Of a DNA stretch of 42,296 bases, positions 33,677 through 41,939 are shown one piece after another. Source of the stretch: Ewingella americana ATCC 33852 (lineage in GTDB: Bacteria; Pseudomonadota; Gammaproteobacteria; Enterobacterales; Enterobacteriaceae); assembly GCF_000735345.1 (NCBI RefSeq), contig NZ_JMPJ01000045.1, forward strand, positions 1 to 42,296, given 5' to 3'. The notes beneath the pieces are model-generated. The model was not told the origin of the DNA and ran no database searches. It saw only the letters and a program-made list of their open reading frames with translations. The translations under genes were made by a program, and so were the position numbers. How positions within the stretch are numbered: position 1 is the first letter of the stretch; every line of letters begins with the position of its first letter.

Positions 33677-35288
33677 AACTTCGCCCACGCCTTTACGTCA
33701 TTTCGCCGAACTGCGCGACGCGCTGCTCAATCAACAAGAAGTTGCCCTAATTGATTTGCGCGAAGAGGCCGCCTTTGCCACCGGGCACCCGCTGTTTGCC
33801 GTCAATCTGCCGCTGTCCAAACTCGAGATTGAAGCTCTGGATCGTCTGCCGCGCCGCAACACGCCCATCACCTTGTATGACAATGGTGAGTTTTGGGACG
33901 AAGAGCAGGGCATTCGCAAAACCACTCGCGCCATCGCGACCTTCAAGGCGCTGGGCTATCGCGACATCGCGCTGCTGGCCGGGGATTTGGCAGGTTGGCG
34001 CGAAGCGGGCGGCGAAATCTTTATTGATGTGAATGCGCCGGGCAAAGCCTTCGGCGAATGGGTCGAACACCATTACCACACGCCATCGTTCAGCGCCGAA
34101 CAGGTGCAGGCGCTGCAACAGCAAGGGGCTGACATCGCAATTTTGGATGTCCGCCGTTTCGACGAATTCAACACCATGAGCATTCCCGACGGCGTCAGCG
34201 TGCCGGGCGGCGAGCTGGTTCTGCGTCTGCGTGACGCAGTGCCGAACCCGCAAACGCAGGTGATTATCAACTGCGCCGGGCGCACCCGCAGCATTATTGG
34301 CACGCAGTCGCTGATCAACGCGGGCATTCCCAATCCGGTGGCGGCGCTGCGCAACGGCACTATTGGCTGGACGCTGGCGGGGCAGACTTTGGCACACCAG
34401 CAGCAGGCCAGCTTCCCGCCGCTCAGTGCTTCTTCAAAACAGGCGGCGGCAGACAATGCGCAAAACGTCGCCCGTCGCGCTGGGGTGAAATACATTTCAG
34501 CCGAAACGCTGGCCGAGTGGCAGCAAGAGAGCTCCCGCACCCTGTATCTGTTCGACGTGCGCACGGCAGAAGAGTACGCGGCGGGGCATTTCCCCGGCTC
34601 GCGCCACGTGCCCGGCGGCCAATTAGTGCAAGAAACTGACCACTACGCCAGCGTGCGCGGTGCAAGGATTGTGCTAGCCGATGACCAGCAGGTTCGCGCC
34701 GAGCTGGCAGCCTCTTGGCTGGCACAGATGAACTGGGAGGTTGCGGTGCTTGACGCCGCGGCGGTGGATTTCACCGAGCAGGGGAACTGGCAGGCGAAAA
34801 CGGCGGCGGCTCCGGCTGTCGAAGAAGTGCTTCCTGCCCAGCTACAGCAGTGGCTGGAGGAGGGGAGTACCGGCGTGATTGACCTGACAACCAGCGCCAA
34901 TTTCCGCAATCGCCGCATTCCGGGGGCGCTATGGACCACACGCGCCAACATCGCGCAGGCCGTGCGTCGCCATCCGGCAGTGTCGCGCTGGGTGGTGACC
35001 TGCACCAGCGGGCTGTTAGCACGTTACGCTGTCACCGAAGTGGCGGCGCTCACTGGCTCTCCGGCCTATTTATTGCAAAAAGGCACGGTGGGCTGGATTG
35101 ACGCGGGACTGCCGCTGGAGCACGGTGATTCTGTATGGATTGAGAATGCGCAAGACCGCTACCGTCGCCCTTATGAAGGCACTGACGTCAGCCCGCAGGC
35201 GATGCAGGATTATCTCGACTGGGAATATGGCTTAGTGGCGCAGTTGGAAAAGGACGGGACACACGGCTTTAAGTTATTGCAGGCTTAG
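33669..35288 (+). CDS. Four-module rhodanese-family sulfurtransferase
   Basis: A 539-aa cytoplasmic protein built from four rhodanese modules: about residues 8-117, 140-240, 275-372 and 385-485. Only modules 2 and 4 keep a catalytic cysteine in the active loop (Cys202 in INCAGRTRS and Cys445 in TCTSGLLAR). Modules 1 and 3 have YDNGE and LADDQQV at the same place and should be inactive partners. It looks like a duplicated two-domain unit. It overlaps the upstream dioxygenase gene by 8 nt, so a persulfide or sulfite-handling role downstream of thiol oxidation is likely. The natural substrate is unknown. Confidence 0.85.
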   Translation: MTKTSPTPLRHFAELRDALLNQQEVALIDLREEAAFATGHPLFAVNLPLSKLEIEALDRLPRRNTPITLYDNGEFWDEEQGIRKTTRAIATFKALGYRDIALLAGDLAGWREAGGEIFIDVNAPGKAFGEWVEHHYHTPSFSAEQVQALQQQGADIAILDVRRFDEFNTMSIPDGVSVPGGELVLRLRDAVPNPQTQVIINCAGRTRSIIGTQSLINAGIPNPVAALRNGTIGWTLAGQTLAHQQQASFPPLSASSKQAAADNAQNVARRAGVKYISAETLAEWQQESSRTLYLFDVRTAEEYAAGHFPGSRHVPGGQLVQETDHYASVRGARIVLADDQQVRAELAASWLAQMNWEVAVLDAAAVDFTEQGNWQAKTAAAPAVEEVLPAQLQQWLEEGSTGVIDLTTSANFRNRRIPGALWTTRANIAQAVRRHPAVSRWVVTCTSGLLARYAVTEVAALTGSPAYLLQKGTVGWIDAGLPLEHGDSVWIENAQDRYRRPYEGTDVSPQAMQDYLDWEYGLVAQLEKDGTHGFKLLQA

Positions 35289-35300
35289 CGGGGAAGAGTT

Positions 35301-35321
35301 AGGGCTCAAAAACTGAGCCCT
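35301..35321. terminator. Hairpin between the rhodanese gene and the convergent DUF3811 gene
   Basis: An 8-bp stem AGGGCTCA/TGAGCCCT (35301-35308 and 35314-35321), 5-nt loop, in a 49-bp convergent gap. There is no clear T-run in either direction. Confidence 0.5.
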
Positions 35322-35337
35322 GTGAACAACATATCAA

Positions 35338-35604
35338 TCAACGACGACCGCGCGGATGCGTTCTGGCGGTCCAGTCGTAGGTTGCCGTCGAGCTTGGTAC
35401 TGCTTTTAAACGGCGCTTCTCGGCGCGCGCCTTAGCGGCAACTTTCTCTTTTTCTTCCATCAATTTATCAATGTAATTATCTTTGATGCGGTTGGTTTCA
35501 GAATTGGTCAGATCACGACCTTGAGCTTTACGGCTCTGATCAAGTAGCGTTTTGAGTTCACGCTGTTCGCTTTCCGTCATGTCTTGCTGGGTCAGTCTTT
35601 TCAT
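35338..35604 (-). CDS. Small charged DUF3811-type (YjbD-like) protein
   Basis: An 88-aa highly charged, mainly helical protein. The segment LLDQSRKAQGRDLTNSETNRIKDNYIDKLM resembles the DUF3811 (YjbD) family of enterobacterial small proteins. A Lys/Arg/Ala-rich helix and a basic C terminus (RTHPRGRR) follow, which suggests nucleic acid contact; that is inference. It stands alone, GGAT lies before the ATG, and it is convergent with the rhodanese gene. I assign the family from memory of its motif, so moderate confidence. Confidence 0.6.
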   Translation of the reverse strand: MKRLTQQDMTESEQRELKTLLDQSRKAQGRDLTNSETNRIKDNYIDKLMEEKEKVAAKARAEKRRLKAVPSSTATYDWTARTHPRGRR

Positions 35605-35752
35605 TGTGGTGCATCCGTGTGAGGAAAGTGACCTTCAGTGTAGCGCCTTTTCGGCCCCTTTCATCTATAAGATTTACTTATTATCCAATTCGCCACGACA
35701 GGCATATTCTTTTGTTTAACAATGAAAATGTTAGCTTCTGAGAGAACAAAAC

Positions 35753-36304
35753 ATGTCTGTTTTAATGCGCGATACCATCACTCTGCATGACGCAACGATG
35801 GCCGATATGGTTCAGGTGCAGGCGATTTACGCTCACCACGTGATCCACGGCATCGCCTCTTTTGAAACTGAGCCGCCATCCCTTGACGAAATGCTCACTC
35901 GGCGCGAAAAAGTGTTGAGCGAAGACATGTGCTATCTGGTCGCCAAACGGGATAAACAGGTTTTGGGTTACTGCTATCTGGCACCTTATCGCCCGCGCTA
36001 TGCCTACCGTTTCACCTGCGAAAGTTCGGTCTATATTGCCGAAGGGCAGCAGGGGCTGGGCATTGGTAAAAGGCTGATGCAGGAAGCTATTCGCCGCGCC
36101 ACCGAAGGCGGCTGGCGACAGATGATTGCCAACGTCGGCAATAGCGAGAATCTAGGCTCTATTGGCCTACATAAATCGCTGGGATTCCAGACCATCGGCA
36201 CATTAAAAAGCGTCGGCTTTAAGCACGGCCGCTGGGTGGACACCGTGCTGCTTCAGTTGGCGTTAGGGGAGGGCGACGTCACGCTTCCAACTTCGAAGTC
36301 GTGA
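35753..36304 (+). CDS. GNAT N-acetyltransferase (MnaT/phosphinothricin acetyltransferase-like)
   Basis: A 183-aa GNAT-fold enzyme. The N-terminal part IYAHHVIHGIASFETEPPSLDEML and the GYCYLAPYRPRYAYRFTCESSVYI strand are typical of the phosphinothricin/methionine-sulfone acetyltransferase group (E. coli MnaT/YncA). The acetyl-CoA pyrophosphate loop is EGQQGLGIGKRLM, and NSENLGSIGLHKSLGFQTIGTL completes the fold. Probable role: acetylation of methionine sulfoximine/sulfone-type amino acids. It stands alone; a 7-bp hairpin (GCCTGCG/CGCAGGC, 36334-36366) follows. Confidence 0.82.
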   Translation: MSVLMRDTITLHDATMADMVQVQAIYAHHVIHGIASFETEPPSLDEMLTRREKVLSEDMCYLVAKRDKQVLGYCYLAPYRPRYAYRFTCESSVYIAEGQQGLGIGKRLMQEAIRRATEGGWRQMIANVGNSENLGSIGLHKSLGFQTIGTLKSVGFKHGRWVDTVLLQLALGEGDVTLPTSKS

Positions 36305-36450
36305 ATCGCCAACGGCGCCTTCTACTCATGCATGCCTGCGGAGAATAGGTTTTATTCATCGCAGGCGTCTACCTCGCCTTGCCGCAATCGCTCAGTATCT
36401 CCTCCAGACGAATCTTGTCGATTCGAACTCGTTATCACTGGAGATACCCC

Positions 36451-37116
36451 ATGTCACTACAAGACAAACTCGACGCTTTTAAAGCAGATTTTCTTGCCGG
36501 AAAACCGCCTTACAACGCGCCGCCGGAAATTCACCCGATTATGGCGCGGGCGACGGCGGAACTGATCGCCAGCGGACAAGCTGAAAGGGCTGTTAAGGTT
36601 GGCGATCGCGCTCCCACTTTCTTGTTGCAGGACGAAAATAATCAGCCCGTTTCTTCCGCCGAATTACTGGCCAGAGGCCCGCTGATTGTGACCTTCTATC
36701 GCGGAGCCTGGTGCCCGTATTGCAACATGGAGCTGCAGGCTATCAATGAGGTGCTGTCAGAGATTCAGGCGCTGAATGGTAGCGTGGTGGCGATTTCGCC
36801 GCAGACACAGCCCAATAGCCGCAAGGCGGTGCGTAATAACCAGCTGAGTTTCCCCGTTTTGAGTGACGTTAACGGCGAGATTGCTGCGGCATTTGGCCTG
36901 CGTTTCCGCCTGCCGGACTACCTGATTGAGCTTTACGCCAATCTGAAGAACGATCTGCCACTGATCAATGATGATCCAAGTTGGACGCTACCGATGCCCG
37001 CGCGCTATGTCATTGGGCAGGATGGCGTGGTGCTGTATGCCGAGGTGAACCCGGATTACACCCAGCGCCCGGACCCAAGCGAGCTTCTGCCGGTGCTTAA
37101 GCAAGCTGCCAAATAA
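36451..37116 (+). CDS. Peroxiredoxin-like (AhpC/TSA family) protein
   Basis: A 221-aa protein of the thioredoxin-fold peroxiredoxin-like family. The active-site segment is FYRGAWCPYCNMEL with Cys88 and Cys91 (CxxC), the arrangement of the peroxiredoxin-like group rather than of classical 2-Cys AhpC. VGDRAPTFLLQDENNQPV precedes it and FPVLSDVNGEIAAAFGLRF follows. I chose the ATG at 36451, with GGAGA 6 nt upstream; the open frame extends 24 codons further without a site. It is convergent with the LysR gene, 22 bp apart. Probably peroxide or alkyl hydroperoxide defence. Confidence 0.82.
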   Translation: MSLQDKLDAFKADFLAGKPPYNAPPEIHPIMARATAELIASGQAERAVKVGDRAPTFLLQDENNQPVSSAELLARGPLIVTFYRGAWCPYCNMELQAINEVLSEIQALNGSVVAISPQTQPNSRKAVRNNQLSFPVLSDVNGEIAAAFGLRFRLPDYLIELYANLKNDLPLINDDPSWTLPMPARYVIGQDGVVLYAEVNPDYTQRPDPSELLPVLKQAAK

Positions 37117-37138
37117 CAAAACTCGCGCCGGAGTTGGT

Positions 37139-38029
37139 TTAGTCGGGTGGGTTCAACACGCTTTCGACGAAAGCCACAAAGGCGCGGGCCTTAGCGGAAA
37201 CCAGTCTGCCCGAGGGGAAAACCGCCCACAGATCAACCGGCGGCAACTGCCAGTCGCTCAACACGGCTTGCACCTCTCCCTGAGCCAATTCCGGCGAGAA
37301 CATCCACTCTGACGTCACTGCCAACCCAAGATGAGCCAGCAGGGTAGTGCGCATTCCTTCGGCGGCGCTGACCCGAACTCGGCCCGAAAGTGATACTTCA
37401 ACATGCTGATCTTTCTGACGAAAATGCCAGTTTTCGCCACCGCCGCGCTGTGAATAGATAATGGCCTGATGCTGGCTGAGTTCCTGCGGGGTTTGCGGAA
37501 CTCCGGCGCGGGCGAAATAGGTAGAAGTACCCACCACCCGACGCGGACTTTGCGCGATACGTCGCGCGGTCATGCCGGAATCCTGCAACGCGCCCATGCG
37601 CAGTGCGACGTCCATCCCTTCGACAATCAAATCAATGTTGCTGTCACTCAGGCGCAGATCAATATCCAAATCGGGGTGCTGCTCTAGAAACCCGGGCAGC
37701 TTTGGCAGGATGTGCATGCGTGCGAAAGTCACCGCCGCGCTGACGCGCAGAGTGCCAGACAGCCCGGCAGAGGCATCGCGCACCGCCTGTTCGGCCTCAT
37801 CGGCTTCTATCACCGCGCGCTTGGCGTGCTCATAAAATCGCTGCCCGACGTCGCTGGGTGTCAGCCCGCGAGTCGAGCGCAGCAGCAGGCGAACGCCCAG
37901 TCGCTCTTCCAATCGGGCAATGGTTTTGGATATCGCCGGTTGCCCAAGATTGAGCTGCTTGGCCGCCATGGAAAATGACCCCGCTTCAACCACGCGAATG
38001 TAGGTTTCCATCTCAATTAATCTGTCCAC
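37139..38029 (-). CDS. LysR-family transcriptional regulator (DmlR/CrgA-like)
   Basis: A 296-aa LysR-type regulator with HTH MDRLIEMETYIRVVEAGSFSMAAKQLNLGQPAISKTIARLE-like N terminus, and the effector domain beginning LSGTLRVSAAVTFARMHILPKL. I chose the GTG at 38029 (VDRLIEMETY), which aligns with relatives starting MDRL; an ATG 6 codons later is possible, and the frame is open 21 codons further upstream. It lies between a convergent peroxiredoxin-like gene and the divergent iron-binding-protein gene. The target is unknown; relatives often act on neighbouring oxidoreductase genes. Confidence 0.8.
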   Translation of the reverse strand: MDRLIEMETYIRVVEAGSFSMAAKQLNLGQPAISKTIARLEERLGVRLLLRSTRGLTPSDVGQRFYEHAKRAVIEADEAEQAVRDASAGLSGTLRVSAAVTFARMHILPKLPGFLEQHPDLDIDLRLSDSNIDLIVEGMDVALRMGALQDSGMTARRIAQSPRRVVGTSTYFARAGVPQTPQELSQHQAIIYSQRGGGENWHFRQKDQHVEVSLSGRVRVSAAEGMRTTLLAHLGLAVTSEWMFSPELAQGEVQAVLSDWQLPPVDLWAVFPSGRLVSAKARAFVAFVESVLNPPD

Positions 38030-38177
38030 TGCGCCGCTGTCCTTCAGTTCAAATGCCGAGGAAATAGAGTTACCGCACCTTAATACCAGCACAAGGTAGC
38101 GGGGCGCAATAGCATTTATTCCTCACAGGAATAAATGCCGAAAATGCCCCAAGATGAGAGTCAATTGCGGAATTTAA

Positions 38178-38192
38178 CGATAATCATTATCA
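38178..38192. promoter_or_regulatory. Fur box before the iron-binding-protein gene
   Basis: GATAATCATTATC is a perfect 13-bp palindrome. The 19-bp window 38173-38191 matches the classical Fur box GATAATGATAATCATTATC at 16 of 19 positions, and 14 of 15 for the 7-1-7 form. It lies 33-47 bp before the ATG at 38225. Confidence 0.9.
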
Positions 38193-38224
38193 TCTTTTCC
38201 CTGCCCATTTGATCCCGAGACGTT

Positions 38225-39340
38225 ATGCGTATCACCTGCCGAATGTTGTTGCTTGCCAGCCTGTTAGCCCCGGCGCTGGCCAGTGCTAAAACTGTTGTAG
38301 ATATCTCTAATCGAACTGTAGAAGTGCCTGATAACCCGCAGCGCATCGTGGTCGGGGAAAGCCGCATGCTCTATACGCTGGCGCTGGTCGAGGATGGCAA
38401 TCCGGCTAAAAATATTATCGGTTGGCCCGGGGATATGCAGAACCTCGACCCGCAAAGCTGGCAGTTGTATGTCAAAGCTTTCCCGCAAATCGCCCAAATT
38501 CCACAAATGGGCAAAAACAATTTCACCCAGTTCAACGCGGAAAAAGTGATTGCGCTAAAGCCTGACTTGGTGATTTTGCCGCGCTACGCCAAAACGCCCA
38601 CTGACGAAGATCAAATGCTTGGCCGCCTGACACAGGCAGGCATTCCGGTGATTTACGTCGACCTGCGCATCGACCAGCTCAACAACACTATTCCGAGCAT
38701 CAAACTGCTGGGCGAGGTGCTGAACAACCCGCAGAAAGCGGCGCGTTTTATCGCTTTCTACCAGCAGCATATGAACCGGATTAAAGAGCGCATCGCGGGC
38801 TATCACGGCAAGAAAGCCACGGTGATGCTGCAGCTCCAGCTTGGCCGCCGCCAGACCTGCTGCACCACGGTTTCACATGGCAATCTGGCTGATTTGCTGG
38901 CCTTCGCCGGTGGCGACAATATTGCCGGAGGAATTTTCAAAAGCGTTTATGGTCAGATGAACCCGGAGGCGGTGATCGCCGCAAATCCTGATGTCTATAT
39001 CAGTACCGGCATGGGCACGCCGGACGGCAAGTCGGAAGGCAATATTCAGCTCGGACCGTTGGTGTCGAAAGAGCAGGCCGAGAGCAGCTTCCGGCAGGTG
39101 ATGGACCAGCAGCCGCTGCTCTCCCATTTGCAGGCAGTAAAGAATGGCCGCGCTTACAGCGTCTGGCACAACTTCTACCTAAGCCCTTATCATATGGTGG
39201 ATGTGGAAGTGTTCGCCAAAACGCTCTATCCGCAACTTTTTGCTGACGTAGATCCACAACAAACCGTCAAAGCCATCTATGATCAGTTCTTGCCGATCCC
39301 ATTTAGCGGCACCTACTGGAGCCAGCTTCCGGCCAAGTAG
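38225..39340 (+). CDS. Iron-siderophore ABC transporter substrate-binding protein
   Basis: A 371-aa periplasmic binding protein of the iron-siderophore/cobalamin class with signal peptide MRITCRMLLLASLLAPALASA. Family blocks: TVEVPDNPQRIVVGESRMLYTLAL, FNAEKVIALKPDLVILPRYA, LTQAGIPVIYVDLR, and NPEAVIAANPDVYISTG. An unusual CC pair occurs in RRQTCCTTVSHG. The strong Fur box upstream makes iron repression almost certain. No permease or ATPase gene follows; instead come a small exported protein and a convergent TonB-dependent receptor. The ligand is unknown. Confidence 0.87.
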   Translation: MRITCRMLLLASLLAPALASAKTVVDISNRTVEVPDNPQRIVVGESRMLYTLALVEDGNPAKNIIGWPGDMQNLDPQSWQLYVKAFPQIAQIPQMGKNNFTQFNAEKVIALKPDLVILPRYAKTPTDEDQMLGRLTQAGIPVIYVDLRIDQLNNTIPSIKLLGEVLNNPQKAARFIAFYQQHMNRIKERIAGYHGKKATVMLQLQLGRRQTCCTTVSHGNLADLLAFAGGDNIAGGIFKSVYGQMNPEAVIAANPDVYISTGMGTPDGKSEGNIQLGPLVSKEQAESSFRQVMDQQPLLSHLQAVKNGRAYSVWHNFYLSPYHMVDVEVFAKTLYPQLFADVDPQQTVKAIYDQFLPIPFSGTYWSQLPAK

Positions 39341-39363
39341 ACGTTAATTAACAAGGAGTAACT

Positions 39364-39693
39364 ATGAAGTCTTTATCATTGGCGCTGGTGACCGGCGCAC
39401 TTTTACTCTCAACTCAGGCTATGGCCTCAAGCTCTGATGCATGGGCGCAGCATGACGCCGACGTCAAAGCCGCCTGCATCAAAGCCAGCGGGTTGAAGAA
39501 TGCGAAACCCTTGGGAGATATCGTGCTTTTTGAGGACAACGTCGGTTCGGCGCTGTTGCTGGAAGGAACTATTCCGAGTAAAAACAATAAGGTGCAGCGT
39601 GAGCGAAAACTCTGTCTTTATGAGCGCACTGGCGAACATAAAGTACACATCACTAACGCTGACACCTTAATTGCAGCAACTAAGAAGAAATAA
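39364..39693 (+). CDS. Small exported protein of unknown function in the iron locus
   Basis: A 109-aa protein with a typical Sec signal (MKSLSLALVTGALLLSTQAMA) and a mature part of about 88 residues. The mature part has two cysteines (AACIKAS and RKLCLYER) that could form one disulfide, and a Lys-rich end. AAGGAG precedes the ATG. It follows the iron-binding-protein gene by 23 bp, so it is cotranscribed and likely Fur-controlled. I do not recognise the family. It ends 3 bp from the end of the convergent receptor gene. Confidence 0.75.
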   Translation: MKSLSLALVTGALLLSTQAMASSSDAWAQHDADVKAACIKASGLKNAKPLGDIVLFEDNVGSALLLEGTIPSKNNKVQRERKLCLYERTGEHKVHITNADTLIAATKKK

Positions 39694-39696
39694 CCC

Positions 39697-41829
39697 TTAG
39701 AAATCGACCACCGCGGACAGCACCACGTTGCGCGGTTCGCCCTCGATAACCCGTAAATTCCCCGCGCTGGACGTGTAATATTCCTTATTAAACAGGTTAT
39801 TAACGTTCAGCTTCAGTTGAGTATGTTTACCCAACAGCGGGGTATCCCAAGCGACAAAGGCATCAGCCACGGTATAAGACGGCATGGTGAAGCTGTTTTC
39901 CGGGTCACCCGCGCGGCTACCCACGTAGCGCGCTCCGCCGCCCACGCGAACATCCCCTTGTAACGGTACCCAGCGCAGGGTGTGGCTCAAATACAGCCCA
40001 CCCATTTGCGTCGGGGCGTTAACCAGACGATTGCCGACGTTCGCCGAGTTGATGTCTTCGGTGATCTCCGTTTTGTCATAGCTGTAGTTGGCGCTGAGGT
40101 TCCAGTCTTTCGCCACTTCGCCATTCACTTCCAGCTCCACGCCGCTAGAACGCGCTTTTGGAATGCTGCGCGTCACGCCGTTGATAAACACCGACATGTC
40201 TTTTTCATCAATACGGTACAGCGCCAGCGTGGCATCAACCCGTGGTGAAACCTGCCACTTGGTGCCGACTTCATAGGTGGTGCCAGTTTCCGGCTGGGCG
40301 ACATTGCCGTCATCGTCCGTATCGGTCGACGGCGTGAAGGAGCGACTGTAGCTGCCGTAGAAAGATAAATCGTCGGTCAGCTTATACACCAACCCCAACT
40401 GCGGCAGGAATTTGTTGTCACTGTTATCCAGCGTTTCGGTCGGATTGATAAATCCGCTGGAGGCTTTCTGGTTGTAGTGCTGGTAGCGCCCGCCGAGCAC
40501 GCCGATCCACTGGTCAGTCAGGTGAATACTGTCTTTGAAGTAGACCGATTTGTTAAACAATGTGTTACGCAGGTTACTTTGCGCGTCGCTGTAGGTAGTG
40601 CTGTTGGTGATAGGTTCGACGCCATACACCGGGTCGTACATATTCAGCGGGTTATTGCCCTTGCCGCGATAGGAGTACTGTTTGTAGGTTTCGTCTTTCT
40701 CGTAATCCACGCCGAGCAGCACGTCGTGGGTCATGCCGAAGATTTCTGGCGTACCAATCCAGTCCCACGCGGTGTAATCGGTTTGATGGTTGAAGCCGCG
40801 GTTGGCGTCGGCGCGACGCGACACAATGCCGGTGTCGACATTGACGGCGGTGGCACGAACCTCATTACTGTCGTAGCGGCGCTGCATCCAGCCGTAGGTC
40901 AGGCGCGTTTTCCAGTCGGAATTCAGCTCATATTCCCAGGTGGTGTTCAGGCGTTTATTGGTGCCCCAGGCGTGGTTGGCGAGTTCGTCCAGACGGCGCT
41001 CATAGGGGATATCCAGCGGCTTGCCGTTGATAAAGGCGGTGCCACGGTCATAAGGAATGTCATATTTGTACTGCTGATAGCTGATGTTGAAGCTGGCTTT
41101 TTCGCCATACCAGCTGAGGGAAGGGGCCAGCAGGCTATGCTGGTCTTTGCCGAAGTTACGCCAGTAGTCTTCCGACTGACGTTCGGCAATCATGCGGAAA
41201 GCAAAACCGTTGCCCAGCGGGCCCGTGACATCAATCCCGCCCGTCCCGCCACCAAACCCGCCGGTGCTGCCGCTGAGGCGCGTATTCCAGTCATATTGTG
41301 GCTTTTTGCTGACCACGTTAATGATCCCGCCGGGGTTCTGGATGCCGTAGAGCAGGGAGGCTGAGCCTTTCAGCACTTCGACATGGTCTGTGGTGGCATT
41401 AAATCCCAGCCCCTGATTGCTGCGCACGCCGTCGAGGAAGATTGAACCGTCGCTGTTGGTACCGAATCCGCGTTTTACAAACCCGTCTTCAATCCCGCCC
41501 AGCGTGTTGCCCTGAGTTACGCCGCTGACGAACTTCATCGCCTCGTCCAGTGACGTTATCTGGTAATCGTTAATCATCGAAGGCGTGACGACGCTTACCG
41601 ATTGCGGAATTTCGTTAATCGGCGTTTTGCTTTTGCCAGCAACAGAAGCATCACTGGCACTGTAGTTCGTGGAGTAGGCCGGATTATCGGCGGTAACGGT
41701 GAGGGTATCTTCTTTCGGCGCGGATCCGTCAGTCGCCGCCAGCAGCGGAGAGCAATGCAATACTGCCAACGCCAGTACGGATTTTTTGAATCCGCTCGTA
41801 GCGAAGTGGTTCTTTTTATGAGTAGACAC
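39697..41829 (-). CDS. TonB-dependent siderophore receptor
   Basis: Outer-membrane transporter of about 710 aa. After the signal sequence (FKKSVLALAVLHCSPLLAA) come a TonB box EDTLTVTA, a plug domain (KTPINEIPQSVSVVTPSMIND, FVKRGFGTNSDGSIFLDGVR, VEVLKGSASLLYGIQNPGGIINVVSKKP) and a 22-strand barrel ending in the OMP-type C-terminal Phe (VVDF). It is closest in style to FhuE/FoxA/FpvA-type receptors for hydroxamate or mixed siderophores; the substrate is not decidable here. I chose the GTG at 41829 with AGGGA 8 nt upstream; the frame also has a TTG 21 nt earlier. A Fur-like box lies just upstream. Confidence 0.92.
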   Translation of the reverse strand: MSTHKKNHFATSGFKKSVLALAVLHCSPLLAATDGSAPKEDTLTVTADNPAYSTNYSASDASVAGKSKTPINEIPQSVSVVTPSMINDYQITSLDEAMKFVSGVTQGNTLGGIEDGFVKRGFGTNSDGSIFLDGVRSNQGLGFNATTDHVEVLKGSASLLYGIQNPGGIINVVSKKPQYDWNTRLSGSTGGFGGGTGGIDVTGPLGNGFAFRMIAERQSEDYWRNFGKDQHSLLAPSLSWYGEKASFNISYQQYKYDIPYDRGTAFINGKPLDIPYERRLDELANHAWGTNKRLNTTWEYELNSDWKTRLTYGWMQRRYDSNEVRATAVNVDTGIVSRRADANRGFNHQTDYTAWDWIGTPEIFGMTHDVLLGVDYEKDETYKQYSYRGKGNNPLNMYDPVYGVEPITNSTTYSDAQSNLRNTLFNKSVYFKDSIHLTDQWIGVLGGRYQHYNQKASSGFINPTETLDNSDNKFLPQLGLVYKLTDDLSFYGSYSRSFTPSTDTDDDGNVAQPETGTTYEVGTKWQVSPRVDATLALYRIDEKDMSVFINGVTRSIPKARSSGVELEVNGEVAKDWNLSANYSYDKTEITEDINSANVGNRLVNAPTQMGGLYLSHTLRWVPLQGDVRVGGGARYVGSRAGDPENSFTMPSYTVADAFVAWDTPLLGKHTQLKLNVNNLFNKEYYTSSAGNLRVIEGEPRNVVLSAVVDF

Positions 41830-41845
41830 GTGATTTTCCCTGAAA

Positions 41846-41866
41846 TGCAAATGATAACGGTTTGCA
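41846..41866. promoter_or_regulatory. Fur-like box upstream of the TonB-dependent receptor
   Basis: A perfect inverted repeat TGCAAA-N9-TTTGCA. The inner 19 bases (41847-41865) agree with the Fur consensus at 12 positions, within the range of real Fur boxes. It lies 17-37 bp before the receptor start codon. Confidence 0.65.
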
Positions 41867-41939
41867 TTCTAATTAAGATTTGTGTGATGTGCATCAGGAA
41901 AATTTTGTGAAGAGGCGTCTTCACGGGACGCTTGGGGTT

